Shown: in pieces, positions 47,209 to 55,630 of the stretch
Layout: every line of letters begins with the position of its first letter
Numbering within the stretch: position 1 is the first letter of the stretch
Assembly: GCA_903904835.1 (NCBI GenBank)
Contig: CAIVEI010000032.1
Location: 62,001 to 126,000, forward strand
DNA: 64,000 bases
Direction of reading: 5' to 3'
DNA from: an uncultured Schlesneria sp.
Lineage (GTDB): Bacteria > Planctomycetota > Planctomycetia > Planctomycetales > Planctomycetaceae
The notes under the pieces: model-generated
What the model saw: only the letters and a program-made list of their open reading frames with translations
Databases searched by the model: none
What the model was told of the DNA's origin: nothing
Made by a program: the position numbers and the translations under genes

Positions 47209-48216
47209 TCAGTTTGATTTGAAGATTCTGTTGATGAGCGACGTTGCGACATCAATACCAGTCACGCGACCAAACGCCTGCCAACCTGGGACAGCGTTAA
47301 CCTCAATGACATAGCATCGACCGTCTGCGTCATACAGCAGGTCAACGCCTGAGATGAACGCTCCTGTCGTCACGGTTGCCCTTAACGCGAGATCGATTTC
47401 CTGAGGTGTCGGCTGGTGTGGTTCAGCAACAGCTTCGCGGGCGACGTTGGTGCGAAAGTCATTGGCCGACCGACGTCTCATGCCTCCTACTACCTGATTG
47501 TCCAGTACCAGAATTCGGACATCGAAACCGCCATGGTCAATAAACTTCTGAAGGTAGAGCACAGCATTCAGTCGCATCAGGGTACGAAAGGTACGATGGG
47601 CCAGGTCGGGATCGGTAACTCGAACGATTCCTCGTCCTTCGGACCCGAAAAGTGGCTTCACAACAACGTCCCCTCCCAATTGATTGAAGGCTGATAACGC
47701 GTCATCTTCATGCTCGCATACGATCGTTTCTGGAACGGGCAGACCATCGGACTGCAGTCTTGCCGTGGTGAGGTATTTATCGACCGCACACTCGAGCGAT
47801 TTAGGCGAATTAATGACTTTTGTTCCTGCGGCTTCAAGCCGACCGAGCAGGTCCATACGAAAGACGACCTGTTCCAACGAACCTGGAGGCATCGTTCTGA
47901 CGAGGATCACGTCGAACCGAGAATGAAGAGAGACTGTCGTCTCAGCCGCCTGAGGACTGGCCAGACGAATTGATTTTTCTGCGGAAAGACTACCCTGAGA
48001 CTCGATTCCACTTTCCAAACCCATTTCAAATGAATGGCCACCAAACATAACGGCGTTGCATGTGGACAAATTATTCGCAATTAACCTTGAGAAATCGAGA
48101 CGTTCGCAGTCGTGCCCCAACGAGAGAGCGGCTCGCTCCAGGTCGCGGTAGTACCAACTGCTTTCGCTCGCAAGGATGCCAATGTTCAAAGTTTGACTCT
48201 GGAATGGGACTGTCAT
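47209..48216 (-). CDS. ATP-grasp (RimK-like) ligase next to mch
   Basis: 335 residues. Recognisable ATP-grasp features are a pre-grasp domain (~1-110), SPKSLECAVDKYLT, VVKPLFGSEGRGIVRV (the glycine-rich ATP loop) and the late YVIEVNAVPGW (metal-binding E and N). RimK-like enzymes join amino acids, often glutamate, to a carboxylate. In methylotrophs an ATP-grasp gene sits beside mch and is needed for the methanopterin-type cofactor; this gene follows mch by 88 bases on the same strand, so a role in making or glutamylating tetrahydromethanopterin is a reasonable inference. The ATG at 48216 has a weak ribosome site. Confidence 0.85.
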   Translation of the reverse strand: MTVPFQSQTLNIGILASESSWYYRDLERAALSLGHDCERLDFSRLIANNLSTCNAVMFGGHSFEMGLESGIESQGSLSAEKSIRLASPQAAETTVSLHSRFDVILVRTMPPGSLEQVVFRMDLLGRLEAAGTKVINSPKSLECAVDKYLTTARLQSDGLPVPETIVCEHEDDALSAFNQLGGDVVVKPLFGSEGRGIVRVTDPDLAHRTFRTLMRLNAVLYLQKFIDHGGFDVRILVLDNQVVGGMRRRSANDFRTNVAREAVAEPHQPTPQEIDLALRATVTTGAFISGVDLLYDADGRCYVIEVNAVPGWQAFGRVTGIDVATSLINRIFKSN

Positions 48217-48304
48217 TCAGGGATTTGGAAACCCACGGGATCACAAGGCGTGCGTCATCTCGACGCTGCCATTACGAATCTTATTACAAGCCGTCTGATG
48301 ATTC

Positions 48305-49258
48305 TCAGGTGATTCCAAACGATGTTCGCAACACCGCTTCGTTCACATTGCCTGCGACATGAACACGGCCGGTTTCGAGGTTCTGGAAAACGACTTGCGC
48401 CGGGCTGAAAAGCAACGGATCAATTTTATAGAAATCACGTCCGGCCGCTTCGAAGATTTCCAGAAATGGTCTGCCGTAGGATGGAGATGCGAACGAAGGG
48501 ACTCGCTGAGCGATCTCGGCAATCGATTCATCGTCTCCCATCACCCAAAGTGTGACTCGGGCTCCGTAGAGAATGGCATCATTCGTCCTTCCAATCCCTT
48601 CCAGATCGTTCTTGGCAACGGGTGGCAAGGGGGCTGTTCCGTAACCGCTTCGAACGCGATTGACATCGAAGCCAAGTTCATGCAGTTTGTGCATCGCGGT
48701 TTCGATTGACCGGGCTACGACCTGCAAGTTGCCAGCCATACTCGACGTGGGTGCCACGCATAACACGACGTCTTCCGGTTCGACGTCGGTTGCATCCGCG
48801 ATGTATTGGAAGACCTCGGCATCGGGAAGCTTGCCTGATTCAAGGACTCCAACGATCTGATCAGCCTCTTCACGATACCAGAGCTTGTCAAACAACGGCT
48901 CCTTTGCCGCGACGGCACGCATCGGGCCTGAACCCATAGCAAAGAATTTACCGACGTTGATCTGCCATCCCGCATACTGGCTGAAAAGGCAGGCGGCGAC
49001 GGGGGCATCTGTCTCTACAGCAATGTGCGGCCATCCGAGATTGCCAATGATTCCTGGGACCATCGAGACATCGGCCAGACCAGACATGCAGATTGCTGCT
49101 AGTGCAACACCCGCTTCAATTCCCCCTTCAGACTGAACACCGAAATCGAGCAGCAGCCCGTTGTTTTCCACGTCATGGCGAGTGATTCGGTAGTCTTCAG
49201 GGCTTTCGTTAACGTCTTCGATCAGTTGAGAGGCCAGGTCGTTCAGTTGAAGGTTCAT
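48305..49258 (-). CDS. mch: Methenyltetrahydromethanopterin cyclohydrolase
   Basis: 317 residues, the normal length. It hydrolyses methenyl-H4MPT to formyl-H4MPT in the tetrahydromethanopterin-linked C1 pathway (formaldehyde oxidation and detoxification in methylotrophs; methanogenesis in archaea). Characteristic blocks are GGIEAGVALAAICMSGLADVSM, AACLFSQYAGWQINVGKFFAMGSGPMRA, CVAPTSSMAGNLQVVARSIETAMHKLHELGF and RVRSGYGTAPLPPVAKNDLEGIGRTNDAILYG. The ATG at 49258 has no strong ribosome site. The 289 bases upstream separate it from the divergent molybdoenzyme gene. Planctomycetes are known to carry H4MPT genes. The other pathway genes (fae, mtdB, fhc) are not in this window. Confidence 0.95.
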   Translation of the reverse strand: MNLQLNDLASQLIEDVNESPEDYRITRHDVENNGLLLDFGVQSEGGIEAGVALAAICMSGLADVSMVPGIIGNLGWPHIAVETDAPVAACLFSQYAGWQINVGKFFAMGSGPMRAVAAKEPLFDKLWYREEADQIVGVLESGKLPDAEVFQYIADATDVEPEDVVLCVAPTSSMAGNLQVVARSIETAMHKLHELGFDVNRVRSGYGTAPLPPVAKNDLEGIGRTNDAILYGARVTLWVMGDDESIAEIAQRVPSFASPSYGRPFLEIFEAAGRDFYKIDPLLFSPAQVVFQNLETGRVHVAGNVNEAVLRTSFGIT

Positions 49259-49547
49259 TCAAATGCCATCAAAAATTGTGTGTACCGAGTCAGCCCAGCG
49301 AAATCGACTTCGCCAGTCCAACCCGATCCCGGTGCAAGGTACTTATTACTTTTGTGTGTGAGCGAAACCAGCCGTGTTGCGGGCAACAATCGGACGGCGT
49401 TCTCTCACAAATCGAGATTCAGCAGATTATTCAATCCAGAATGGAAATGGGAAACTGCAAGACTCTTCCTCTATAATAACATTTTCCTGTGTCACAGACA
49501 TCCGTCAGCAACACGGTTCTCAAATCCATTTAACAGAGGCGATTAAA

Positions 49548-50243
49548 GTGGAACATGATTCGAAATATCAAGCAGGTGAACCGGTCGAACCGAATCACGT
49601 TCTTGACGGAATCATCATCAGTCCAGACACCTATCGTGAGAATCGAATCCCACCAGGCCAGTCCCGAACGCGAAAGTGGCCGGTTCTGCAATGGGGTCCC
49701 ATCCCAGAGATCGCTGCCGAGGAATGGACCTTTGAGGTGACCGGGCTCGTTGAACGCCCGCTCTCATTCACCTGGAGTCAGTACCGCGCGTTGCCACGTG
49801 TCAGGGTCTTCTCCGACTTCCATTGCGTGACGAAGTGGTCTCGTTTAGGAAACGTGTGGGAAGGAGTCGCTGTCAGCGAATTAGTCGCCCGCGCAGGAAT
49901 CAAGCCCGAAGCGAAATTTGTGATCGCCATGGGCAATGATGACGGTTGGACGACGAACATGCCTTTGGCCGATTTTCTTCAATCAGACGTCCTGCTGGCG
50001 GACACGCACGATGGCGAGCCGATCAACTTCGAGCATGGCGGTCCGGTCAGATTAGTTGTACCGCGACTCTATGCATGGAAGAGCGCGAAATGGTGTCGTT
50101 CGCTGACGTTTCTCGATCACGACAAGCCAGGCCTGTGGGAGCAACAGGGTTACCACAACCACGGTGACCCGTGGCTCGAAGAGCGTTTCGGGTCGGATCA
50201 ACTTCCACCCGGTTGGAACGAGGAAGAAGCTCTTGCGATATGA
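49548..50243 (+). CDS. Sulfite-oxidase-fold molybdopterin oxidoreductase
   Basis: 231 residues. WTFEVTGLVERPLSFTWSQYRALP leads to C93 in FHCVTKWSRLGNVWEG, the cysteine that ligates molybdenum in the sulfite oxidase superfamily. WTTNMPLADF, GGPVRLVVPRLYAWKSAKW and a C-terminal WEQQGYHNHGDPW complete the fold. It has no signal peptide and no haem domain, so it is cytoplasmic or depends on partners, unlike exported MsrP/YedY or SorA. The substrate is unknown (sulfite, other S-oxides and other compounds are possible). The start is a GTG at 49548, with AGAGGC upstream; the frame is open to 49374 without family sequence. It is convergent with the beta-barrel gene (6 bases between). Confidence 0.85.
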   Translation: MEHDSKYQAGEPVEPNHVLDGIIISPDTYRENRIPPGQSRTRKWPVLQWGPIPEIAAEEWTFEVTGLVERPLSFTWSQYRALPRVRVFSDFHCVTKWSRLGNVWEGVAVSELVARAGIKPEAKFVIAMGNDDGWTTNMPLADFLQSDVLLADTHDGEPINFEHGGPVRLVVPRLYAWKSAKWCRSLTFLDHDKPGLWEQQGYHNHGDPWLEERFGSDQLPPGWNEEEALAI

Positions 50244-50249
50244 GATCGT

Positions 50250-51593
50250 TTAAAACGCCATGCCCCAACCAGCATTTAATGTCCACGTGAGACCAAGTTG
50301 CTGGCCATCGACCCATTGATACAGCGGCACTCCCGACTCCAGGAACAACCGTTGTTCGCGAAATCGGTGCTCGGGGCGGGTCAGTAAATAGTTCACACCC
50401 AGCAATCCATTCACGTACTGGCGGCCCTGGGCATTCGCCTGGTTGACAGGTGACAGCGCCACGTCCAGACGGGGATCAGCACCACGAATGTTACCGTTCC
50501 AGTGTCCGTCTAAGCGTGCCGAGGTACTCCATCGTTCGGTCCAGCGTCGCGATGCCCAACCTGTCAACTGAAACTGATTTCCAAGCTCGTAGTCCAACGT
50601 ATTCTTACCGGTGGGGATGACGGCGTTGGCTTGTCCACCAAACGTCCAATTGTCTGTCTGTTTTCTGTAGGTGTAGCCGAACAACAGGTCGTATGTCCCC
50701 GAACTGGTTCGAAGAGCGTAGGGATTATTCGGGGCAGTTTGCGAAGGCTCAGGCTGTCCCGTTCCGCCGATTGACTGTGCTTCCAGGAAGCCGACAGGAA
50801 TGCTGAGCCCAAAATTGACGTGCGACTGCGATCGCTCGGCTCGCCTTACCACGAGCAATCCCTGGATGCGAATGTCACCGGGGTTTGTAAACGTCGCCAG
50901 ATAGTTTCCGGTCGAGGTCTGCGAATTGATCCCGTTGTGTTGAAATGGCAAGTACGCCATCACGGTGAAGTCTTGAGTTGCACCGTATTCAACGAGAGCA
51001 ACTTGCGAATTCTGCATCATCCAGGTCGGAGCATATGGGTAAGCAGTGGGAACTCCCGTATGGTGCGAACCCACATAATTCTGATCGAACGAATTTTGAA
51101 GGTAACGGTACGAGAGAAACGCCGTTCCAGCAGGAAGGGTATGGTCACCGAACATGCCAATCGGAGCCATCCCGTCGGGACGGAAAATGTCTACGTTCTG
51201 TCCGAACTGTGCATCATAGTTCAACAGCGTATTCGGATCGGAGACGACTGCTCGATAATCCTGGTCTTCAGCATGTTGGACAACCCCTGTGGGAGGGCCG
51301 ACAAGACTGTATTCCACTGGTGACAAAACGGGCGACGTACTGGGCGTTAAATATCGACCCCATGTTGGCAACTCAGGGTCTGGGGGGGGAGCCGCAGTCA
51401 ATGGTGTTGGCAGTGCCTGGTCTTGATCATTAAACTTCGCTGGCGGATCGAGTCGGGACGGACCGTCTGACAAGTACTTTGGGACAATGCTGTCGTAGGG
51501 CTCGGGTGACTTTGGAATCTGATCTTCCGCGTATGCGAGATCATTCAGCGACGTCAAACCAACGATGAGAAGAGCAATGAACCAGGCTTTCAT
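50250..51593 (-). CDS. Outer-membrane beta-barrel-type protein
   Basis: 447 residues. Residues 1-22 form a signal peptide (MKAWFIALLIVGLTSLNDLAYA). After a Pro-rich segment (30-100), most of the chain shows alternating, aromatic-ended strands (FLSYRYLQNSF, TWTLNAGWGMAF with C-terminal Phe), as in outer-membrane barrels. I do not recognise a named family. Its ATG overlaps the TolC-like gene's stop by four bases (ATGA), so it is co-translated with that gene and may serve metal or solute passage in the efflux system, which is inference. Confidence 0.7.
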   Translation of the reverse strand: MKAWFIALLIVGLTSLNDLAYAEDQIPKSPEPYDSIVPKYLSDGPSRLDPPAKFNDQDQALPTPLTAAPPPDPELPTWGRYLTPSTSPVLSPVEYSLVGPPTGVVQHAEDQDYRAVVSDPNTLLNYDAQFGQNVDIFRPDGMAPIGMFGDHTLPAGTAFLSYRYLQNSFDQNYVGSHHTGVPTAYPYAPTWMMQNSQVALVEYGATQDFTVMAYLPFQHNGINSQTSTGNYLATFTNPGDIRIQGLLVVRRAERSQSHVNFGLSIPVGFLEAQSIGGTGQPEPSQTAPNNPYALRTSSGTYDLLFGYTYRKQTDNWTFGGQANAVIPTGKNTLDYELGNQFQLTGWASRRWTERWSTSARLDGHWNGNIRGADPRLDVALSPVNQANAQGRQYVNGLLGVNYLLTRPEHRFREQRLFLESGVPLYQWVDGQQLGLTWTLNAGWGMAF

Positions 51594-53566
51594 GGCTGGG
51601 CTCCTTCCCGGGGTGCCGTCGATGTCGTTCCATCGTCGGGGGAATCAGGTATCGGAGGCAAGTCAGAAAACAAGGTTCGGAAGTCTCTCAATTGCATCAG
51701 GTTTGCGATATCAACCGCGGCGTTCCACTGCAGGACGAGCGAGGCGATGTAGGCCGAGACGCCTCCTGCCAGGTTCTGCTGGGCGACGATGATATCTCCG
51801 AATGCGACCTTGTCCGAAGCCGCGATATGTCGGTCGAAGACCCCTCGATACGCTCGGGCCAGATCGGGAAGAATCTGAGTGCGATAATACTCCGATTGAA
51901 ACCGTCCGTTTTGATAACGCTCAAAGGCGTCGGCAAGTTGACCAGTCAATTGATTCGTTGCGACAGCATACTGTCGGGAACTCATATCGAGTTTCCCGAA
52001 TGCCGTGCGGATATTTCCTTGATTCCTGTCGAAAAATGGAACCGGCACCGACACGTTCAAGTTGTACGAGGTACGCCCATAGCCCGGAACTGTCGAGTCA
52101 TTCTGAAAAACTCCCGTTACGGTTGGATCGGGAATTGGGATTGCTTTTTGAAGCTTAAGATTCAACCTCGCTTGTGCTTCAACATTTCGCGAGGCTTGTA
52201 AGTCGGGATGAACACTGAGCACACGTTCCAACAGAATATCATAGTCCAGATTAGGGACTGAAATATCACACCGACCCTCCAGAGGCGTTGGAGGCAACTC
52301 GGGACAACCTGTCGCCACGGCGAGTTGTTTCCATGACGAAACGAATCGGTTCTGAGAATTCACCAGGATCGTCTGAGCTTGTTTGACCAAGGTTCTGAGT
52401 TGGGCCAATTCGTAGCCAGCCTGCTCCCCATTCTTTAATCGGTCAATCATGATGGCATAGACTTGATTCGTGAATCGAACCAAGGCGCCGTTGATGCGAT
52501 TCGCCTCTTGCGAAACAAGGACGTTATAGTACGCGGTTCTGACATCGTGCAGGATTTGCTGTCGTGTTCGTTCGTAAGCCAGTTGCGAGTTCATCAGATC
52601 CATGTTCGCGGCGGCACGTTGAAGCGGCACTTTTCCTGCGACTTTCACGGTCTGTGACATATAGACACCCTCGTAATTTCGGGTGAACGATGAACCGACT
52701 GTATCTGCTTCGTAACCGAACACGGGATTCGGATAGACACCCGCTTGAATCGTTGCTCCTTGATTCATTGTGATCGCTGCAAGTGCTTGTGCGATGATCG
52801 GACTATTATTCATTGCCATGTCCTCGAGCTCTTCGAGTGTCATGGCTGGTCCGACAGGCGGGTCAAGCGGCTTCGGATCGGCAGCCTGAGGAAACAGCGT
52901 ATTAATCGCCTTAAGTTTTCGTTCCGGGTGATCCAGATCTGTCACTGGCAGTGAGATCGTCGGAGAACCTGCTCCTGGAATCTCGGTCGGAAACTTGAGC
53001 CGAAGCGATTTCGGACGCTCCTGAGCACTGGACGCAGCTTGCGATTGACTACCATCGCGATCACCCGCTTTCGAGGTGTTATCCCGCTCATCCTGACTGA
53101 AACTCAAGATCTTAACGAGAGAACCCTCATTCTGATCGCTGCTGGAATCGGAAAAAATGCTGCCGCTTGTCTGCGTGATCTCACTCGAGTGCCGGCTTCG
53201 AGCGACCCCTCGACTTTGTGACTCAGCATCATCGTGAAGTCCTGGCGCGATAGACTCGACTTGATCCTCGGCCTGCGAAGTCGATGCATGCTGTTTCTGA
53301 CGAGCGATTGACGTGGTTCCGGCGATTGACGAGCCACTCTCGTCGTCAGACCGCCCGTCTGTTCGTGACGCTTCGGGCTTAGGATCTGCCGCGAGTTTAT
53401 TTGTGCGCTTGCGTGAAGAATCCTTTTTCGAGACACCGTCCACTTTTGCCTGGCGTGCCTCATTAAGACTGGAAATCCGGACCGAATTCGACGGGGTATC
53501 GACACTTCGACAGCCTCCGATGATCGCCAGATTTGCAACCGCCACGACGAACAAATGAATCCTCAT
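51590..53566 (-). CDS. TolC/CzcC-like outer-membrane efflux lipoprotein
   Basis: 658 residues, longer than the usual ~450 because of a Ser/Gln/Arg-rich, probably disordered region (~25-220) between the lipobox (IIGGC near residue 19) and the TolC fold. The fold starts about LEELEDMAMNNSPIIAQALAA, with the coiled-coil hairpins (AYERTRQQILHDVRTAYYNVLVSQEANRINGALVRF, then a second repeat after ~residue 460). It would form the outer-membrane channel of the RND pump encoded divergently at 54142-59149. The ATG at 53566 has a weak ribosome site; the frame is open to 53704. The next gene overlaps by four bases. Confidence 0.85.
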   Translation of the reverse strand: MRIHLFVVAVANLAIIGGCRSVDTPSNSVRISSLNEARQAKVDGVSKKDSSRKRTNKLAADPKPEASRTDGRSDDESGSSIAGTTSIARQKQHASTSQAEDQVESIAPGLHDDAESQSRGVARSRHSSEITQTSGSIFSDSSSDQNEGSLVKILSFSQDERDNTSKAGDRDGSQSQAASSAQERPKSLRLKFPTEIPGAGSPTISLPVTDLDHPERKLKAINTLFPQAADPKPLDPPVGPAMTLEELEDMAMNNSPIIAQALAAITMNQGATIQAGVYPNPVFGYEADTVGSSFTRNYEGVYMSQTVKVAGKVPLQRAAANMDLMNSQLAYERTRQQILHDVRTAYYNVLVSQEANRINGALVRFTNQVYAIMIDRLKNGEQAGYELAQLRTLVKQAQTILVNSQNRFVSSWKQLAVATGCPELPPTPLEGRCDISVPNLDYDILLERVLSVHPDLQASRNVEAQARLNLKLQKAIPIPDPTVTGVFQNDSTVPGYGRTSYNLNVSVPVPFFDRNQGNIRTAFGKLDMSSRQYAVATNQLTGQLADAFERYQNGRFQSEYYRTQILPDLARAYRGVFDRHIAASDKVAFGDIIVAQQNLAGGVSAYIASLVLQWNAAVDIANLMQLRDFRTLFSDLPPIPDSPDDGTTSTAPREGAQP

Positions 53567-54141
53567 GCGAACCGCTGTGCGGCGTTGAGATGATTCAATC
53601 GGATTTGGAGCGTGAGCAGTCATACGTTCCGGTCGCCGCACAATTAGGTTCGCTCGTAACGGTACATGCCTGCGGGCACTACACTCGACACAATTCGAAC
53701 GCATCAGCCTGCGGTCATTCCGACCGCAACGATCACGCTACATTTGCAGGATAATCTTGGTTGTGGCAACCTTCGTATCGTAAGGGATGTGCTGAGACAT
53801 CTAGTCTTTCCGGTTATTATCTCGTCCTCGTCAACGAGGATTTTCGCTTGACCTGCGCAGTTTTCCAGGTCTACGCAAGTTGCTCAGAAACTCTGACGAT
53901 TTACTGACAAAGCGATCGGCGGTTCCTGCCGCTTTTCTATTCACGCGCACCGCGTTACCTTGCTTCCAGTTTGGTCGTGATTGCAACGTTTGTGGAGTCA
54001 TCGCATTTTGCGTGAGAAATTTGGGCTAATTGCTTTTTGCCCTGGTAGTGGAGTTCGTGTGCCAAAGTCAATTGAAAAGAATCAATCGCTTAATGAAGAC
54101 CACAGACATTTCAATAACTTTGCCGAATTCAGTGAGGAGTA
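53567..54141. promoter_or_regulatory. Divergent intergenic region of the efflux locus
   Basis: 575 bp between the minus-strand channel/barrel pair and the plus-strand adaptor/pump pair, presumably with both promoters. No regulator gene is present. A compact hairpin lies at 53825-53844 (TCCTCG-TCAA-CGAGGA then TTTT on plus), but no plus gene precedes it. Short open frames (53533-53754, 53666-53851) have no protein character. Confidence 0.4.
53825..53844 (+). terminator. Orphan terminator-like hairpin
   Basis: TCCTCG and CGAGGA make a 6 bp stem with a TCAA tetraloop, followed by TTTTCG on plus. It is small and has no gene upstream on this strand; it might end a short RNA or attenuate the adaptor transcript. 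Confidence 0.3.
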
Positions 54142-55512
54142 ATGATGACGATTCCATTTGGGAAGCAAAAATTCGGTAAAGCGATACTTCTTGCTATTGC
54201 AACTTTGCTTGCGATCGGACTCAGTTGGGCACTTATCAATTCCAGACGCTCCGAAAAGAGCCCCGATGAGCAATTGCGCCAAATCGCACCTAAAGAAGTG
54301 GTCTCGAAACGGGTCCTTTCGGAAGTTCATGAATTGCCCGCAGATACGCTTCAGGCCATGAATCTGAAAACGACAGTTGCGAAGATTCCTCGTTTTTCAA
54401 AAGTCCTCCATTTGCGGGGCTCATTGGCAATCGACTCAAACCGTCTGTCTCATGTTCATGCTCGGTTCCCTGGAACGATTTTTGAACTGGCGACGGTTAA
54501 AGGCCTGCAATCGCTGCAATCAAAGCCTTTTGCTCCACCAGCGAGGCCGTTGCAGAACTTTGATGAAGTTAAAGAAGGCGTTCCATTAGCCGTGATCTGG
54601 AGTAAAGAGTTGGGCGAGAAAAAGAGCCAACTTGCTTCTTCGCTGGCACAGCTTCGACTCGACTTACAGACATTGGACCGATTTAAGGCGCTTACCGCCA
54701 CTGGCGCGATATCGGACCGGGAATACAGAGAACAACAAGCCAAAGTCGAGCAGGGACAGATTACGGTTTTTACGGCTGAGCAGACCCTTCATGCCTATCA
54801 GGTCACTGATTCAGAGATTCAGCAGGTCAAAGAATCGGCTGATCGAATTCATCGAAGCCAGGAAGCTGAAAAAAGCTATTCAGCAGACTGGCCACGGGTC
54901 ACGGTTTATGCCCCCATTGGCGGCGTCATTGTGGATAAGGCCGTGACTGTGGGCGAAATTGTCGATGCCAACGCCGACTTATTCAAAATCGCTGACCTCA
55001 GCGTTCTCACTGTCTGGCTTCATCCTTATGAAGAGGATCTTTCAATCCTGGAACAGCTCCCCAAACCACTGACAGTTTCGATCACAGTCCCCGGAAACGA
55101 ATCGCTTGGCGAGCTGGAGTGCGAGATTGATCGGTTTTCGCCGATGATCGATCCGAATGAACATATGGCACTGTTGATTGGTACGGTCAAGAACCCCGGG
55201 CGCAAGTTGTTGGCGAATCAATTCGTCAGAGCGGATGTCGGAATACCTGTCGAACGTGGCGTTGTCGAAATCCCCTCAAATGCAATGATCGACGCTGGCA
55301 ATGAATGCATCGTGTACGTGCGGGTGGACGGATCAAAGCCGACTTTTCATCGTCGTCGAGTCAATGTTGTTCAACGGTATTTCGATGTCATCTATGTTCG
55401 TAGTGAACTCACTGACGAACAAAAGCAAAACGGGTTGCAAGCGATTCAGCCCAACGAGATGGTCGTTGCCGGAGGCTTGCTTGAACTCGAAGACTACTTA
55501 CAGCAGCGCTGA
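54142..55512 (+). CDS. RND periplasmic adaptor (membrane fusion) protein, metal efflux type
   Basis: 456 residues. An N-terminal hydrophobic helix (ILLAIATLLAIGLSWALI, ~13-31) anchors it. Blocks in order: a membrane-proximal beta domain, a lipoyl half (VHARFPGTIFELATVKG), an alpha-helical hairpin (KKSQLASSLAQLRLDLQTLDRFKALTATGAISDREYREQQ), the second lipoyl half (RVTVYAPIGGVIVDKAVTVGEIVDANADLFKIADLS) and a beta-barrel domain. It is of the CusB/CzcB type. No N-terminal Met-rich metal-binding segment is seen. It would bridge the pump to the TolC-like channel. A GAGGAG site lies just before the ATG. The pump gene starts 118 bases downstream. Confidence 0.9.
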   Translation: MMTIPFGKQKFGKAILLAIATLLAIGLSWALINSRRSEKSPDEQLRQIAPKEVVSKRVLSEVHELPADTLQAMNLKTTVAKIPRFSKVLHLRGSLAIDSNRLSHVHARFPGTIFELATVKGLQSLQSKPFAPPARPLQNFDEVKEGVPLAVIWSKELGEKKSQLASSLAQLRLDLQTLDRFKALTATGAISDREYREQQAKVEQGQITVFTAEQTLHAYQVTDSEIQQVKESADRIHRSQEAEKSYSADWPRVTVYAPIGGVIVDKAVTVGEIVDANADLFKIADLSVLTVWLHPYEEDLSILEQLPKPLTVSITVPGNESLGELECEIDRFSPMIDPNEHMALLIGTVKNPGRKLLANQFVRADVGIPVERGVVEIPSNAMIDAGNECIVYVRVDGSKPTFHRRRVNVVQRYFDVIYVRSELTDEQKQNGLQAIQPNEMVVAGGLLELEDYLQQR

Positions 55513-55630
55513 GGAATTTCAGATTGCCGTCAGCAATCATTCTGACATTTGATTTTGAGCCAGCGTTGATGATTGGAAATACGGGTCGTCGGGTGAAATC
55601 TCTCCCCTTCGCGAAGACAAAGGCAAGAAC

